Below, piece by piece: positions 35,746 through 48,838 of a stretch of 64,000 nucleotides of DNA; within the stretch, counting starts at the first letter, position 1, and every line of letters starts with the position of its first letter. The notes under the pieces were generated by a model, which worked only from the letters and a program-made list of their open reading frames with translations, made no database searches and was not told where the DNA came from. A program made the translations under genes and the position numbers. Origin of the DNA: Hsuehochloa calcarea (lineage: Eukaryota; Streptophyta; Magnoliopsida; Poales; Poaceae); assembly GCA_036346395.1 (NCBI GenBank), contig CM070601.1, positions 11,219,763-11,283,762 of the forward strand. The letters run 5' to 3'.

Positions 35746-38335
35746 TGTCGGGACCCGGATTTGCAACTCGAAACCCTCTGTGTATACAACACTAGTCCTT
35801 GGATCAGTAGCTAGTGCACACAGTTACATCATTGAATATCAAACACATATCTTGCAAATGTAAAGCTATTGCAAAATAATAAACAATGCGTAAATATACA
35901 TTACGGCTTTTGACTTACAGATCGCCCGGTCGGCCAAATGCCTTTAAAGAAAAGCAGTGGAAGCAGAATAAAAACACAACAGGTGGGGACCCTCAGGATA
36001 TATCCACAGGCAATCGACTAGGGCTCGCGATCTAGTTCTTGACCTCCTCGATTCTAGTCTTGTCGGATGCGATTAAGTGCCCACAGAGTCTTCTTCTTTT
36101 TCACTTACTGAATGGTAATATTGAGCGAGTGTGAGTACACAACCGTACTCCGTGAGCCAACACACATAATGCAGTTATAATATATGTAGGGCTAATCAAA
36201 GGAATGACTTGAGGTTCTTTTATTTGCATAAAGCCACTATTGAAATAGATTAATTAGTAGACAAGTCCTGAGACCTAGCATTTTGACTAGAACAATTTTC
36301 TTAATGAAATATAGTGTTGTATAATACTACCCAATGTTCCATCCACCTGCCAGTGGAGAACAGTTCCCAAAGGTCCCATCCACTCATGGGTAGATAATAG
36401 TCCCATTCACATCATGCTATATTATTTTCCTGGACAGCATCCACCTGACGATTCCAAGGCTACAACGATATGACAATTCCGGGCTGCAACCACCTAACAA
36501 TTCTAGGCTGCAACCACCTAACAACTCAGGCCACTTCCACCCGACAATTCCAGGCCGCATCCACCTGGCAATCTCGCTACTGCATCCACTCAATGCCATG
36601 TTTTCCTCGCGTTACAACCCATACTTTCCACTGGCTATAACCAGAGCAAATCAAATCATCGGGCTACCACCCGACATTTCATCCCACCCACAAATTATTT
36701 TATTAAAGTTGAGACTAACCAAGCAAGTTCTCGCACATCATCTATGACCTTGGGCACAGCTGTCTGGGCAGTTTTCACTCTATAGATGTCGCACAACTTT
36801 ACCTACAAGAGATGATCATCTTATAATGTCAACACGCTATCATATACGTGAGACTAAGAACATCATCAAAAGGCCTTTATAATGCCCCACCCCAACGTAG
36901 ATTGTCGAGCTTGGGAGCGAAGGATCCTAGATTCTCTGTGTTTCATACACTAGTCCAGGAACAACTAGTGTACACAGTCAAATAAAAGTAGGTAGTATAA
37001 CCATAATACGTCATTCATCAATAGTAATTAAAGTTTGTTACAAAAGGGGCATAAAGCCAACAAGTAAAATACAGCGAAAGCAAAAGAAGTAGGATAGGCC
37101 ACACGATTGGCCACATGCAATCATCTGGGGGCGTATCCTAGTTGCCCAAGTTCTCATCATCCACATAGCACTCTTCTCCTGCTCAACAATTTATTAAGCA
37201 AGTGTAAGCACAACCAACCGTGCTCCGCAAGTTACACCCAATAACAGATTTTAACGCATGCAAGGATTCATCAAAGGAAGGCTTTTATGGCTTAATTTGC
37301 ATAAAACGACGTTTTCCATTTAAATATTCATGCTAAGTTCTAAAACAATTTATTCTATAACTAAAATCAAGTTTTAAATGACAGTTTTATAGTAGATAAC
37401 CTTCATACAAGAATTGGTGAAGGATGCATTCCTATCACACGGCAAACCACTCAATTTCCCAATTGGATAAGACTATTCCAAAATCATTTAATAAATTATT
37501 TTAAAATCAAACCAAATTCTAACTTTGAGTGGCTTTGCTGAGCATGTCCATGACCGTGGACACGGCTATTAAAATAGTTTTACACTCTGCAGAGGTTGTA
37601 CATCTTTATCCACAAGAGATAATTAACTTATAATATCTATCTAACACACTATCGAAGGTGTGTGACTAAGTCAATATCACAAGACTTCTACAATACGCCA
37701 TCCCACAGTAGTCCCGCCTCGCTAAGGTTTCACTTCCTTTGGATAGAAACCCGTCGGATTTAAGTTCCCTCTTGCGTTGTGTGGAAATACATAAAAGTAG
37801 GTAATAAAGACACCCACACAACCAGATGACATGACCACGGTGAAATGTTACAAATTATTTAGCCTAGTCCTGCCCATTCAGGACATGTGGTAGTACGATG
37901 GGGCTTAACAAGATGCGGCTCGAAGATCGTTCCTTAATTGACTTGGATAACTTTCCATAAAACCTATGGGTCCCGATCATATAAATGACTCGATCCCGTG
38001 CATCAACGTGCACCATCCAAACATCCATTTCATCTAAGTCCAAATAAACTTTTACTTTATTTTCCTAGTTGAATCATTTTCCAAAATTTCTATAGTAAAA
38101 ACAATACCATAGTATCATGTTAAATCATAGTTGATCATTTGGCTAAATTCCCTAAATTGAATATTTTTTTGTCTAAAGCTTTAACTAAGCATAAGCTTTT
38201 GCAATGTGTCTAGTTCATACTAACGCACCAACTAGATTTTAACTATAGCATCACAGTATGGCTACTTCCATCGCAACATTTGGCTATACAAAGGAATAGG
38301 GAATAACTATAATTTAAAAACATGGATTTAAATAA
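35746..38335 (-). mobile_element. Minus-oriented Gypsy-like LTR fragments
   Basis: TGTCGGGACCCGGATTTGCA at 35746 is the reverse complement of the usual end of these LTRs (TGCAAATCCGGGTCCC). A second similar start region occurs at about 36895-36960 (ACACTAGTCCAGGAACAACTAGTGTACACAG, parallel to 35787-35823). Both segments contain the reversed signature of GGGTAAAG.TGTACAACCTC at about 36780-36815 and 37590-37615. So two partial copies lie head-to-tail. I found no matching target duplications, and boundaries other than 35746 are approximate. Confidence 0.5.
36426..36600. repeat. About 30-bp degenerate tandem repeat inside the LTR fragment
   Basis: Units such as CCACCTAACAATTCTAGGCTGCAA recur five or six times with changes (CCACCTGACGATTCC, CCACCCGACAATTCCAGGCC, CCACCTGGCAATCTCG). 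Confidence 0.7.
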
Positions 38336-38694
38336 CTTGAATATAAATACGCATGCGACGAGCAATGGATCCACGCATTTGAGAATACGGGCATGAGTGA
38401 ACACCGACGGGTGTTACACTCGGCTATACCGGTATACGCAAAAGTGGAGTGCAGACATGTGCATAAGTTGCATTGCATTCATAAAAATTGAATTTGTTGT
38501 TTGGATATTGAGAACGAGTTGTCATTGATATGCTGTTTTGTATGTCGTTTATTTGTACTTGCCGAGTCTTGGACTCACCCTTACCTTTTGTTGTTTTAGG
38601 TGCGCATTGAGAACGACATGCATCAGGTGGAAATAGTTCACGGGATAATTTCACTTTGTTGCACTTCACACCATATAAACAATACTTCTTTTAC

Positions 38695-40468
38695 CATATT
38701 GTGGATATCATGGAGATATGCTCCAGATCTTAGAATGATGTGATAATTGGCAATGACGTTAATGGTTTATCGTTTCACGTGTTTTCGGTAAAGTTTCAGG
38801 ACTTTCAGGTCTCGGTGATCCGACCGGCTAGGGCGCGATCGAGCCGGTCAAGATCGATCCGACCGACCATAGCGGCGGTCAGACCGGCCAACTTCAGAAG
38901 TGAGGAATTGAGCTGGGACAAAAATAGAGTATGTAGGCAAGAGAGGAGATTCTATTGCACTTGGCCCCATAATTTTTGGAGTCTGCAGTCAAAAGTTCTA
39001 TTGGATTAAAAATTCCAGTAGGTTTCTGTTTTCCAGAGAGGAAATGCGGCTAAGTCATTACTGGCGGTCTGACCGGCCAATAGGTGGCGGTCAGACCGGC
39101 CAGGGTGGGCGGTCAGACCGACCCTAGGGGCGGTCTGACTGGTTTTCACTTGGAGCGTCGCCCGTCGTGGCGGCGATATTCGGTTGTTAGGTCAAAGTCA
39201 TGAGTTTCAGGGTATATATATTGCATGATGCATGTTTTGACTAACATGGGTCAAGTTGTGAAGAACTTGTTCCCAAATTCGGTTTACTTATCTATTGTTG
39301 TGCATGTTGCTTAGTGGTCAACGACTAGGATGATCGGGACTAGGCTTGGAGAGCTGAGGTCCAGAACGATCGACGATGCCGGGTGAGGTCAATGTACTCT
39401 AGCGTGGTGCAAGATGGACAAGGGTGACCTATTGGCTAATCCGAGGCGCAAGATGGCGCAAGGTGTAGCTAATTAGGTCAAGGGGTGTTAAAGACGGCGC
39501 ATTAAAATATGTGCGCATGTGTCCCGTTTGTTTTGGGCTTTAACGGAAGCCCAATTGAGTCAAACTTCTAGAAGGTCTAAGCCTCCACTATAAATTGGGG
39601 AGGGAGGTGGCTGCACCTCTGCTTCGTCTCTTTTGCTATTTTTGTAAACCCTAATTTTCTTAGGGAGAGCTTTTATGGAGGCTAGGGTTCTTGATAGTTT
39701 GATGTGATTTTCGTGCTTTTGGATTGAGCATTGTCCTCCATTGATGGAGAGACTGTAAGCCAATATCATATCAATCAATCAAAGGAAAGTTTTGATCATG
39801 TCTTGTCTTATTGCGTTCTTTCTCTATATTTGATGATTTTGAGTCTTTCTTTAATTCGCGAGTTTTTGATTGAATTCTCCACGTGATCTAGCTTGTTGTG
39901 ACATGTGAGAACCTATCTAGGATCATCTTGATCATCAATCACCCACGAGCATGTTTTTGGATCAAGTTTTCCTTTTGACCCAATTTTGAACCCTTCTTCA
40001 ATCAGACGGAAAATGATCGCTATTCTTCCAAGAATTATCAAAATCTTCGATTGGAATAGGTTCCTGACATCATAGAGAAGGTGTGTTCCAAATTTTATCA
40101 AGTTTGGAGTTGTAGATCAAAAGTTTCATCTATTTGTAACTTCGTCATCGGGCTGTTTGTGTTCTGTTCTTCAGGTCGGCGGTCAGACCGCCCAAGGCAA
40201 CCGGTTAGACCGGCAGGCAATCGGTCCGACCGCCATTAAGCCAGCGGTCTGATTGGCAGTGCATTGAATTGCTTTAGTCCTTGTTGATTTTGTCGTATTG
40301 CTTAGGGGTTTAAATTGGTTTCAATATTAGTCTTCCGTTGTACTGATATACTGATCTTCATAGCTTCCATAGCTACTGGAGTAAAATATTATTGAATCAA
40401 TTATTTGTGAAAAAGTGAGCGTGCTCCTATTCACCCCCCTCTAGTCGCCTTTTCGGTCCAACACATAT
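38695..40468 (-). mobile_element. Solo LTR (minus orientation) with 5-bp target duplication CATAT
   Basis: The LTR spans 38700-40463 (1764 bp). On the minus strand it starts TGTTGGACCGAAAAGGCGAC followed by TAGAGGGGGGTGAATAGG, a start seen in many grass LTR retrotransposons. On the plus strand it starts TGTGGATATCATGG and ends CGGTCCAACA. CATAT flanks both sides (38695-38699 and 40464-40468). Palindromic GGTCAGACCGGCC motifs fill parts of it. It carries no internal domain. Confidence 0.85.
38810..40256. repeat. Clusters of a palindromic GGTCAGACC / GGTCTGACC-GGCC motif
   Basis: Variants of GCGGTCAGACCGGCC occur about a dozen times in three clusters (about 38816-38892, 39064-39145 and 40174-40256). 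Spacing is irregular, so this is not a CRISPR-like array. The motif is nearly its own reverse complement. Confidence 0.7.
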
Positions 40469-40777
40469 TACTGTTAGAACTTCACTTGTAATAATTGGTT
40501 AACGTGTGTTTCCAATAGCTCCCTACGGATTTTATCTATGCTAGTTGATGCCCTTTACTATTTGAAAATTATTCATGGTGCTGTTGGTGTTGTTTGGATT
40601 ATAATAATTGTGAATTTAGAATTTATTTCCTTTCTGAAATTTATGTTGTCCATGTTGTTAAAAATGTTTGGTTATGAAGCCTAGCTGTTAGAAGTTGTTT
40701 TGAAAAAAAATTGTAGTGATATTTAAAGATAGTAGGTGTAGGTTACATCTTAGCTTTTGCCAAGCCGGGGTGTTACA

Positions 40778-43682
40778 CTCTGGACAGAGGGAATTGAAGA
40801 GGGGGCTCACCAGAGAAAGTATGATGATGATGTCGACAATTCTGATCCGATTTGGGGAAGATGAAGTCGTTGGCGACTTCTTGTGAGCAAGAAGTGAAAT
40901 CAAGTGAGGGGAAATCGAGAGAAGGTTCGGGGACACAACGTGATGCGAGCGATTTTGGACAAAGCTCACTGGGTCAACGGGGACGGTGAGGATGAGGCAG
41001 CGCCCGTGAACGGGAGGAGGAAGAAGATGATGCATTCCTATGAATCCTGAGCACGAGAGGGGGAATTGGAGGTGAGGAATGGATGTAGGTGGTAGAAGCG
41101 GTGACATGGGGCATGATGGTGCCGACCATGGCTTACCGGAGAGACGGTTGCGCTAGGGCGAAGCACGACATAACGGCTAGAGTTGAGTTCGGGGGAAGCA
41201 AATGGAACGAGGAGTTGAGGAGGATGGCGAGGGAGAGTAAGAGAAGGGGGGGCTAAGGTTGAAAGCATCTATGCCCTTAAAAATGATTTTGGTAATTAAT
41301 GACAACAATGTGTTATGGGACTAATATATGTGCTAAGAATTTTTAAAAGACTTAGTCCTATAGTTCGAATAACAATATGAAAATGGCAATGCAAAGATAA
41401 TAAAAGATCGACATAGCTCAAGACAAAGGTATTGAAAAGCCTAAGGATCCTTTTATAGTGTTTACCGGTCTCAGTGATTACTGAAAATACTAGATTGTAG
41501 GCAAGATGCTATTCTATAAAGATGGATCATGGCTAGTGCTTGAGTATCTATTTTTTGTGCCATCTTGATCAACTAGGAGTCGTGCATTGCATTTAGAAAA
41601 GCTTATGAAAAATCTTTAGTAAATATCGGTATGACCGCAGTTGCTAAGCGATACTACCGCAGTGCGGTAGTACCAGATGTTAGTTGGCGATACGTTTATT
41701 CTAGAGAGCGTGTTTTTGGGAGTTTTTCTCCCCTGATAATCAGTTGTACCGATTGTGCCTAGTGGTACTACCGCCGTGCGGACCTTATGAGTGCGGTGGT
41801 ACCGCACCTTTTTTAACGGCTAGTTCATGCGCATTAAATGAACAACAGTTGACTGTTGAATAGTGGTGCCGTAGCACTGGCCGATGAACGATGATAGTAC
41901 CGTGCCTGCTGAATTTGTTTAGGAAATTGGTTGTAACAGACTAATTTGTTGTTGAGATCTATAAATACCCCCTCACCAGCACCAAACTCAGCACCTTGGA
42001 CCTCATTGAATACACTTGAGCCGTAGGTGCACTCTGCTCTACTTATTTGCTCATATTTCACATTTTGAGGTAGTTGAGAGTATTCAAGTGCATATGCATC
42101 ATTAGTTGATCTCTTTGACACTCGATAATCCTCAAGCAAGCACTGCGATTTATTACTCTTGATACTTGCTAGCACCTAGACGTCTTAAAGGAAGTTTGCG
42201 CAGTGATATCTTCAAAAAGATTGTGAAGAGGCCCAACAATGGTTGTGATTGGTTGATGCTCACCATCCCCAGAGTGGACAAAAAAGCAATCTTAGTGGAA
42301 TCGATGTGTTTAAGGCTTAATTCGTGGAGCCGGTCTAATTCGTTTAGACTTACCTTAACGTGGACTAGTGAAAACTGACAAGTATTCGACACCACAAGGA
42401 AAACTTCAACAGTCTTCATTGTGGTTTTCTCTTGTCTTTATTATTTTCGTATTTATATTTCTAGCAATTTATTTGTGTAGAATTGCTTGGCTAGAATTGT
42501 ATTTAGTATTGACATAAACCTTGAGGTTGTCTTAGCAAAGTATAAAACATATCTTTTGTAGTGTGCTAGTTTTGATAATGGCTAAAATTGATAATTAGAG
42601 CACATGTTTTTAGAAACCTCCTATTCCACCTTCTAGTCGGTCATCCTTGATCCAACAAAGGTGCAACTTTAAGGAGGTAGGCGAGCGCTTGGGAGCATGA
42701 CGTGGAGATGGGTGTAGTTACGCCTGCTACAGCGCGCGGCATGGGCGAAGGCGTATACCAAGGGGACCCATGGAATGAATAACCAAGTTCTAACCGATCA
42801 TCTAGAATTATCCATTGTCCATCATAACTTAAAAGAATAAACCATCATGCTAAAGTAAAGTTTTCTCATGACAAGTGATCACATAATTGAGTGTATGATG
42901 TGTTCCTAGTGCTATCTCTTCCCAAGAAGCGTCGTCAACGATCACCTAAAAGCAACAGTAAAACAAGGATGAGTCCACGACTCAACAAGTACTAGACAGA
43001 ATAATAAACGAGACATCATCTTAATAACAATTCATTCTCAACAATTTACATTCACGTGTCTCATTATCTCAAATCACTTTTCACTTTTCATAAATGCAAA
43101 TGCAAAACTAATGCTCATGACTCAACTCATCTTTTGCTTATACCAGTATAGCGGAGTGTAACACCTATCGATGTTCACTCATGCCCGTATTCTTTAATGT
43201 GGGGACCAATTGCATGTCTTCTTTCATACGGGGACCTTATTGCCCATATCTTACATGGGTCATATTTTTCCATCATGATCTGGCAAGAAGATTTAGCGCA
43301 GGGAGCAACGGCGCTGCTGGCGTGCTAGTCGGCAGCGCCTGGGCACATGGGTAGTACCAACTGGCGGCAGGAAGGTGGCTTGGCGGGCAGAGGGCAGGCG
43401 ATGCAAGGGCTGAGCAGCGCCAGACGACGGCAACTGCGGCTGCATGATGATAGCCAGCAGCCTTGAGGGTTGGGGTTAGGGAGATACAGCTAGGAGCAGG
43501 GCTAGGGTTTTTTTGCTAGTGTGACTGCCTCCCCTCGTCTCCTTCTTATGGCCGACTCCCCCTTGGGCCCAAAAGTCGTGAGTCGAAGGCCCAAAGTCCA
43601 ATTCTCTCACCAATTCTGAATTTCCTCTTTTAATTCCTTCTCTAATTTAATTACACTCTCTAATGATAACCGGGATATTACA
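40778..43682 (-). mobile_element. Minus-oriented Gypsy-like LTR, split by a solo LTR
   Basis: On the minus strand the LTR would start at 43682 with TGTAATATCCCGGTTATC, a standard start for this family. GC-rich leader-like DNA (43300-43560) and the GACTCATCCTTGTTTTACTG text at about 42950 follow. After the nested solo LTR it continues to about 40778. The left boundary adjoins the plus-oriented LTR end at 40777. No target duplication was found. Confidence 0.5.
41255..42662 (+). mobile_element. Solo LTR with 5-bp target duplication AAGGT
   Basis: The LTR spans 41260-42657 (1398 bp). It starts TGAAAGCATCTATGCCC and ends GTCATCCTTGATCCAACA. AAGGT flanks both sides (41255-41259 and 42658-42662). 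A TATA-like CTATAAATACCCCCTC at about 41960 is consistent with an LTR promoter. The multiple tRNA-like or coding-like frames are not supported. No internal region is present. Confidence 0.85.
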
Positions 43683-45844
43683 TTACCATTCTTAAAACTC
43701 ATCTTTGACACCTTATCACTGTTCTAAGCTGCCTTAATTTCTCTGTGTTTTTTCATACTAGCATATATTCAGTTTTCCTGCTTTCTTTCTGCATCTAACC
43801 ATCAATGTGGCATTTGTCTATGCTGAAGCTTGTTTGAGGAAGGCCCTGTTTGGGACAGCTTCGGCTTTTCGTCCAAAAAAGTTGGAAGCTATCCCAAACG
43901 GGAGGTTTTTCATAGCCGCTTTTCTCCGAAGTGGCTTCGTGTTACAACGCACGGAAGCAACCCAGGCGAAGTTTCCGCGGCTTCCCATAGCCTCCGTTCT
44001 GAAATTACCCCTGAAGTACGGGGGTAATTACCCGCCAAATGGCACTCCATAAAACCACCCAGCCCCCCACGCCCGCTCGACTCCCTCCTCCCACGCCCAC
44101 CCACCTCCTCCTTCCCCGTCTGCTCGCCTGCCTCCTCCCCAGGCTCCCTCCCTCGGCGAGACCTCCTTCCCGGCTCCCTCCTCCCCGTCGTCCTCCCCGA
44201 CGCTCATGTGGCCCAGATCCAGATCTGGATCTGAATCTCGCCCGCGGCCACCCTCCTCCTCCTCCTCGGCGCCTCCGACTCCCTCCTCCCCCGACGTGGC
44301 CCCTCCTCCTTCTCCAGCTCCCTCCACCGGCGTCTCTGCCTCGTCTCCCTCCTCCCTCCCCCGGCACCACCGCCTCACCTCCGGCTCCCTCATCCTCCAC
44401 TGGTGGATTTGTTTGTGGAATTTGGGAAAATGTGGCATTGCGTTAGTCTAACAAGTTTACATTTTAAGATCTGTATGGGTGGCTAGTTTATGCATGTGAA
44501 ACTATTGCCGGTGGATTTGTTTGTGTGTGTGTGTATTGGTGAGATCTTGCAGACATGCTAGGGCTCTTTGTTTAGTTGTGCTTGAGAATTGATTGATAGG
44601 TATTGTGGGGGTGCCTTTTGGTAGTTTCTTTGGCGGATTTTGGTTGTTTTGGCCAAATTTGTGTAGATTAGTGCCCTCTCAGGTGCTCATTGTTTAGATT
44701 ACAAACCTTACATGGTCCTGCATTAGGTAGGTTAGATTTATGAGGGTATCTTTCACATGTTAAAGTGGAACTCTGATGGAGATAGTGGTATGATATTGTC
44801 CCTTTCTTGTTTGGTTAGCTTATGAATTGATGGAGAGGGATTGTGCTTGTCTGCGATGTGAGGTTTTCCCACTTTCTTTTGTGGATTCTACTTGTTTTGT
44901 GTACTACTTAGTTCAGTTTAGGGGATGCACATCACTGAAACCTCCATTGACTCCATTGTTCATTCTTCATGCTTTGTATGGGGACTCCATTGTGCTCGGT
45001 GGAGCTGTAGGTCTGGGTTTTGTGGTCATCTGCTTGCTCTTCGCAGACATTTGGTCAAGAAGAAGGATGGTGAGTTAGTGGAAACCCAAGCACAAGCAGA
45101 GCTTTCACTTTATTTGCTAGCATTCACTTTGCAGCAACCATTGCTCTTTGTTTTGTCATCTGCCCGCTGTTCTTCTTACCAAATCTGCTACTTGTACCAT
45201 CACAGCAAATTTGAGAGTAGTCTTGGTATGAATGCACGAATCTGTTACCTGTGCTTTCTAGTACTTGTGTTAATTATATCCATAAATCTGTTAGTTGTAA
45301 TGCCGCAACAGTCAGTAGCTAATCCTCGTTATGACATCACAGTAGCTGATACATGTCATAGAATGGTTCATACCAGATGGTGTTAGTATTTTTGTTGCCC
45401 GCATGAATCTTTTGCTTCATGCTGCTTTTTCTCCATGATGTGCTTGCTTAAGAGATTTTTTTGCTGCCAAATTGTGCATACTGATAAATGACATTAACAT
45501 ACTATTCTTAGACATAGCATAAAAATTTCATCTCTTGAAATATGTCATCATATACATTTTTTCCCTTCCCTACAGTATTCTATTTTGACAATCATGATCG
45601 GTGATGTTACCTTGTCCTGTACATTGTGCATAGTAGAAATCAGCAGAAGAGAAGTTTGATACTATTTCGAAGAATGTCATGAAGCCAGTTAAACATTGAA
45701 CTTCAATATTGAAGAAGAGCCTGTGGCAGCTACCATCTTTTGGCATCACATTTGCTACACTTGGAGAAATAATCAACTAGAGTAGCTACCATCTGCAATT
45801 CGAACAGACCTCTTTGTATTTGTAGATGTCAGGAGATCTTAGTA

Positions 45845-45995
45845 GTCCACCGGCCCCAGGCGACAAGCTTGAGATGATTTGTTTTTGATTTCCAGATGTA
45901 TTAGCACTCAATTACCCTTGATCCTTGGAACACTTCTGCGTTATGTTGCGATGATCCGAGTTTCTCATTTATATACTGGCCTCAGGCGACAAGCT
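45845..45995. repeat. Direct repeat CAGGCGACAAGCTTGAG
   Basis: CCCAGGCGACAAGCTTGAG at about 45856 and CTCAGGCGACAAGCTTGAG at about 45982 bracket an interval of about 125 bp. Confidence 0.65.
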
Positions 45996-46232
45996 TGAGT
46001 TGACATCACTTGTCGTTAACTACTATTAGTTGTCGTCAAATGTTGTTAGTTATAGTCACTTGTCGTTAGTTATAGTCACTTATCGTTAGTTATCATCATT
46101 TGTCGTTAACTGTCGTTAGTTGTCGTCAAATTCATTATAATAATTATTTTTAATAATTATTTGTTGTAATAAATGTTTATTAGTCGTCGTTAATAATCGT
46201 CAATTGTCGTTAGTTGTCGTTAAACTTGTTAA
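45995..46232. repeat. Degenerate minisatellite (TTGTCGTTAGTTGTCGTC)
   Basis: Words TTGTCGTTAGTTATAGTCAC and TTGTCGTTAACTGTCGTTAG repeat with a period of about 18-20 bases, interrupted by an AT-rich section near 46140-46185. Not translated into anything recognisable. Confidence 0.7.
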
Positions 46233-46423
46233 TTGCGTTCACAGCATCAAACAAACCATTACTGTCCTCAAGAGTATTTCAGATATTTCTTATCTCGAAA
46301 GCTACAGTCAGCCTACCTAAAATACAGACAGTCAAACACCAAATCTCTTCAACCCAGCCATTCAGCCTTACAGCCCAGCCGGAAACCGCTAAAAAAAAAA
46401 GCCATAGCCGTTCCAAACCGGCC

Positions 46424-48838
46424 CAAAATTTAACAATGATGCTATGTGATCTGAAAGCCATATTTTATTATATGATTTACTTAATTGCAAAAACATTCTA
46501 GCTACTGCATTGAACTCTCAACCAGTAAGGATGTTGTCACTGGAAATTATCTCATCAAATTTCTCAGCCGAGTTACACATTTTAACGTGCACATCTATCT
46601 ACCATCGAGACGGTTAGAAAGCATGAGGTACGAAGGCTGAGGGCACCAGAACAGAAAGTGCACGTGTTTTACTTGATGAAGTAGATGCCAAAGGTTTTTT
46701 TTTAGGGGGTGGCAAAATGTTAAATAAGGGATACCATTCAAAGTGAATTCTTTGTTATACATTGTTACTGCTTTCACAATTGCAATTCATATGTATTGTT
46801 TACTCAGTGTGAGTGTTGCATTTACTCTCTTAATAACGCCAAAAAATATTTGCGCTAAATATCATATGTTTTCCACAGCAACGCACGAACACCTATACAC
46901 AAAAACCGCATTCTATGTCTTTCCTACTTTCTACCACTGAGTAATTGGGTTGGTCCAATTAAACCCCGTACACCATCTCACCAAAGTTAGCAAAAATCAG
47001 AGCCATGTAACAAATGCACAGTAGACAGCAAAAGGCCTCTTTCTTCCACGGCAATACCGCATGCCATTCCCAAAGCTTACATTTCTGTCCAAACACACCA
47101 CCGGTGCATCTCCCTCAATTCAGTTGACAACTCGAGATAGCCGAGCTTCTCCTTTCCTGGAAAGGAGTTCGTTTGGTGGTGCTGTCATGCTTTTGCCATC
47201 CTCACTTTGGCGTCTGCTTTTCCATGCAAAGGCCCCGTGCTACATAGCTCCAGTTCTTCTGACTTCACTCTTTATTTCATCCTTGAGTTGACTTTGGCGT
47301 CTGTCTGTCTCTGTCTGACTGACTGCCTTCTCTGTACACTGTAGCGTGAGTGACGACTCTTTTCAGAATCCCCTGGCCCAAGGGCGTTGCTGCGAGTGGC
47401 ACATCGTTTTCTTTTCTTTTCTTTATCTTCCCCCTTCCTGCTGTGCGTGAATCTTGTCGCCCTTGGCTTCAATTATTGCAACAACACCACCTGTTCTTGT
47501 CAATTCTCCAGCTTCAGTACATGCACATTGCACTGCAGGGAAAAGAGTATACCTAGTCGTCCATCACATCATCACCCCGGAAGTAGGTTCGCACTGAAGC
47601 TGAAACTGTTCTTGAGCACGATTCGTCACCAGTTTCTGAAAATTTCTTGCGGGCCGGTCTGGACTGAGGGGGAGGAGGACTCTTGCAAAGGAGGAGTGGT
47701 GCGGGCCGTTGAGTTATTGGGCCGCGCCTGCACACTTTCGATTAAGGCCTTATTGGTTGGTGCCTTGCACTCTGCAATGCCAATTTTTGTACCTTCTACT
47801 TGCAGAGGAAGAAGAAGAACTATAGCTTTGCCTATTCCAAGGCAAATCAAGCACGGATCGAATAGTCTCTTCAAAGATGCTACGTTCAACACGGGAACGT
47901 GTGCTAGTTTCTGTGGATTAAACTCGACGTGATTGATGGCACGAAGGGATTGATAGATGGAATATAATAAGGTACCCGCACACAACGCCATCCAATCATG
48001 AAATGTAGCGAGAACAACGGCATCAGAAGACATTAGTCAATGGTTTGCTAGCTTGCCATTCTGGATTTTCTTCCTTTAGTTTAGTCTTTTTTTGCTTTCT
48101 TTCCCTTTCTTATCTTTTTTTTATATCCCTTTAGCTTTAAGCCAGATACAAGGTGTTTAGTGTGACAGCAAACCATTAACTATATGGTGCTTGTGAGAGC
48201 AAAATGTATGGCTAATCCAGGACCACATGTGCTTATCAACTACTAATAATACTACTAAAATAAATTGAAGTGCTAACCTTTAATTAGGACAAGTATGTGA
48301 ATAAATTATGTGGAACAGATGGTTAATATCGACCGACTTGGGAAAGAGTACTAGCTAGAGTGCATGTAGGATTCAGGCACATGCACTAGCAATAATCGCG
48401 CGAAAAGAAATATATTTCTTGTTGCTTTCATTTGGTACCCAAATTAAAAACATTTCTTAACTTTGCTCCTAGTGAGTGGAAAATGTTTCTTTCTGATGCT
48501 GGCATGCAAGCAGGTAGTATATGCTTCGTTTTTATTTTGATATAGATAAACAGCAAGGTAGCAGAAAAACAGCAGGTACTGTGCTTTGTTTTTCTTTTTG
48601 AAGTTATAGATATATAGCTAGATAGCAGCACACAACAAGGCCCTTTAATTTGGTCCAAGCTAAACAAATAATTAAGTTTGAGAAGCTAGCTTTTTGCTGA
48701 AGGATCAGAAAGAACCACTTAATTAATTAATCTTGTTTCAGCTATTCTACAAGCCTAGGCCGGCCGGGCTAAAGTTTCTCAAGCTTAGCCTCAGCCCTAA
48801 CGAAATCAATCCCCAAAAATTGGTGCCGAACTAGCTAG
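46424..48838. other. Spacer without recognised gene
   Basis: AT-rich DNA. Frames at 47387-47932 (plus) and 47626-48033 (minus) overlap each other and show no family motif. No element boundary could be supported. Confidence 0.4.

Larger units (their letters stand above)
38336..40777 (+). mobile_element. Plus-oriented Gypsy-like LTR fragment, split by a solo LTR
   Basis: GAATACGGGCATGAGTGAAC at about 38382 is followed by TTGCCGAGTCTTGGACTCAC and TTTTAGGTGCGCATTGAGAA, typical mid-LTR text. The segment resumes after the nested LTR and ends GCCAAGCCGGGGTGTTACA at 40777. The same text is present in reverse orientation at 42930-43200. This part therefore faces the opposite way to the LTR material on both sides. 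Confidence 0.5.
43843..46423. mobile_element. Probable TIR element of about 2.6 kb
   Basis: The left terminus GGCCCTGTTTGGGACAGCTT and the reverse-complemented right terminus GGCCGGTTTGGAACGGCTAT form imperfect inverted repeats, both continuing with GGCTTTT. The GGCC-TGTTTGG start is common among grass DNA transposons. Target duplications are not evident, which weakens the call. The interior has a CCTCC-rich segment (44050-44400) and a longer plus frame (44925-45386) that I do not recognise; no transposase was seen. Alternatively these could be two related solo ends. Confidence 0.42.

Noticed and set aside
38810..40256. CRISPR-like array of GGTCAGACCGGCC repeats
   Set aside because: Spacing is irregular, repeats vary, and the motif sits in a plant LTR; CRISPR does not occur in plant genomes.
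44039..44446. Proline-rich plus frame and glycine/glutamate-rich minus frame
   Set aside because: A CCTCC-rich low-complexity block inside a probable transposon; both strands look equally open.
47626..48033. 135-residue minus-strand frame
   Set aside because: No family motif, overlaps a 181-residue plus frame, and no splice or promoter support.
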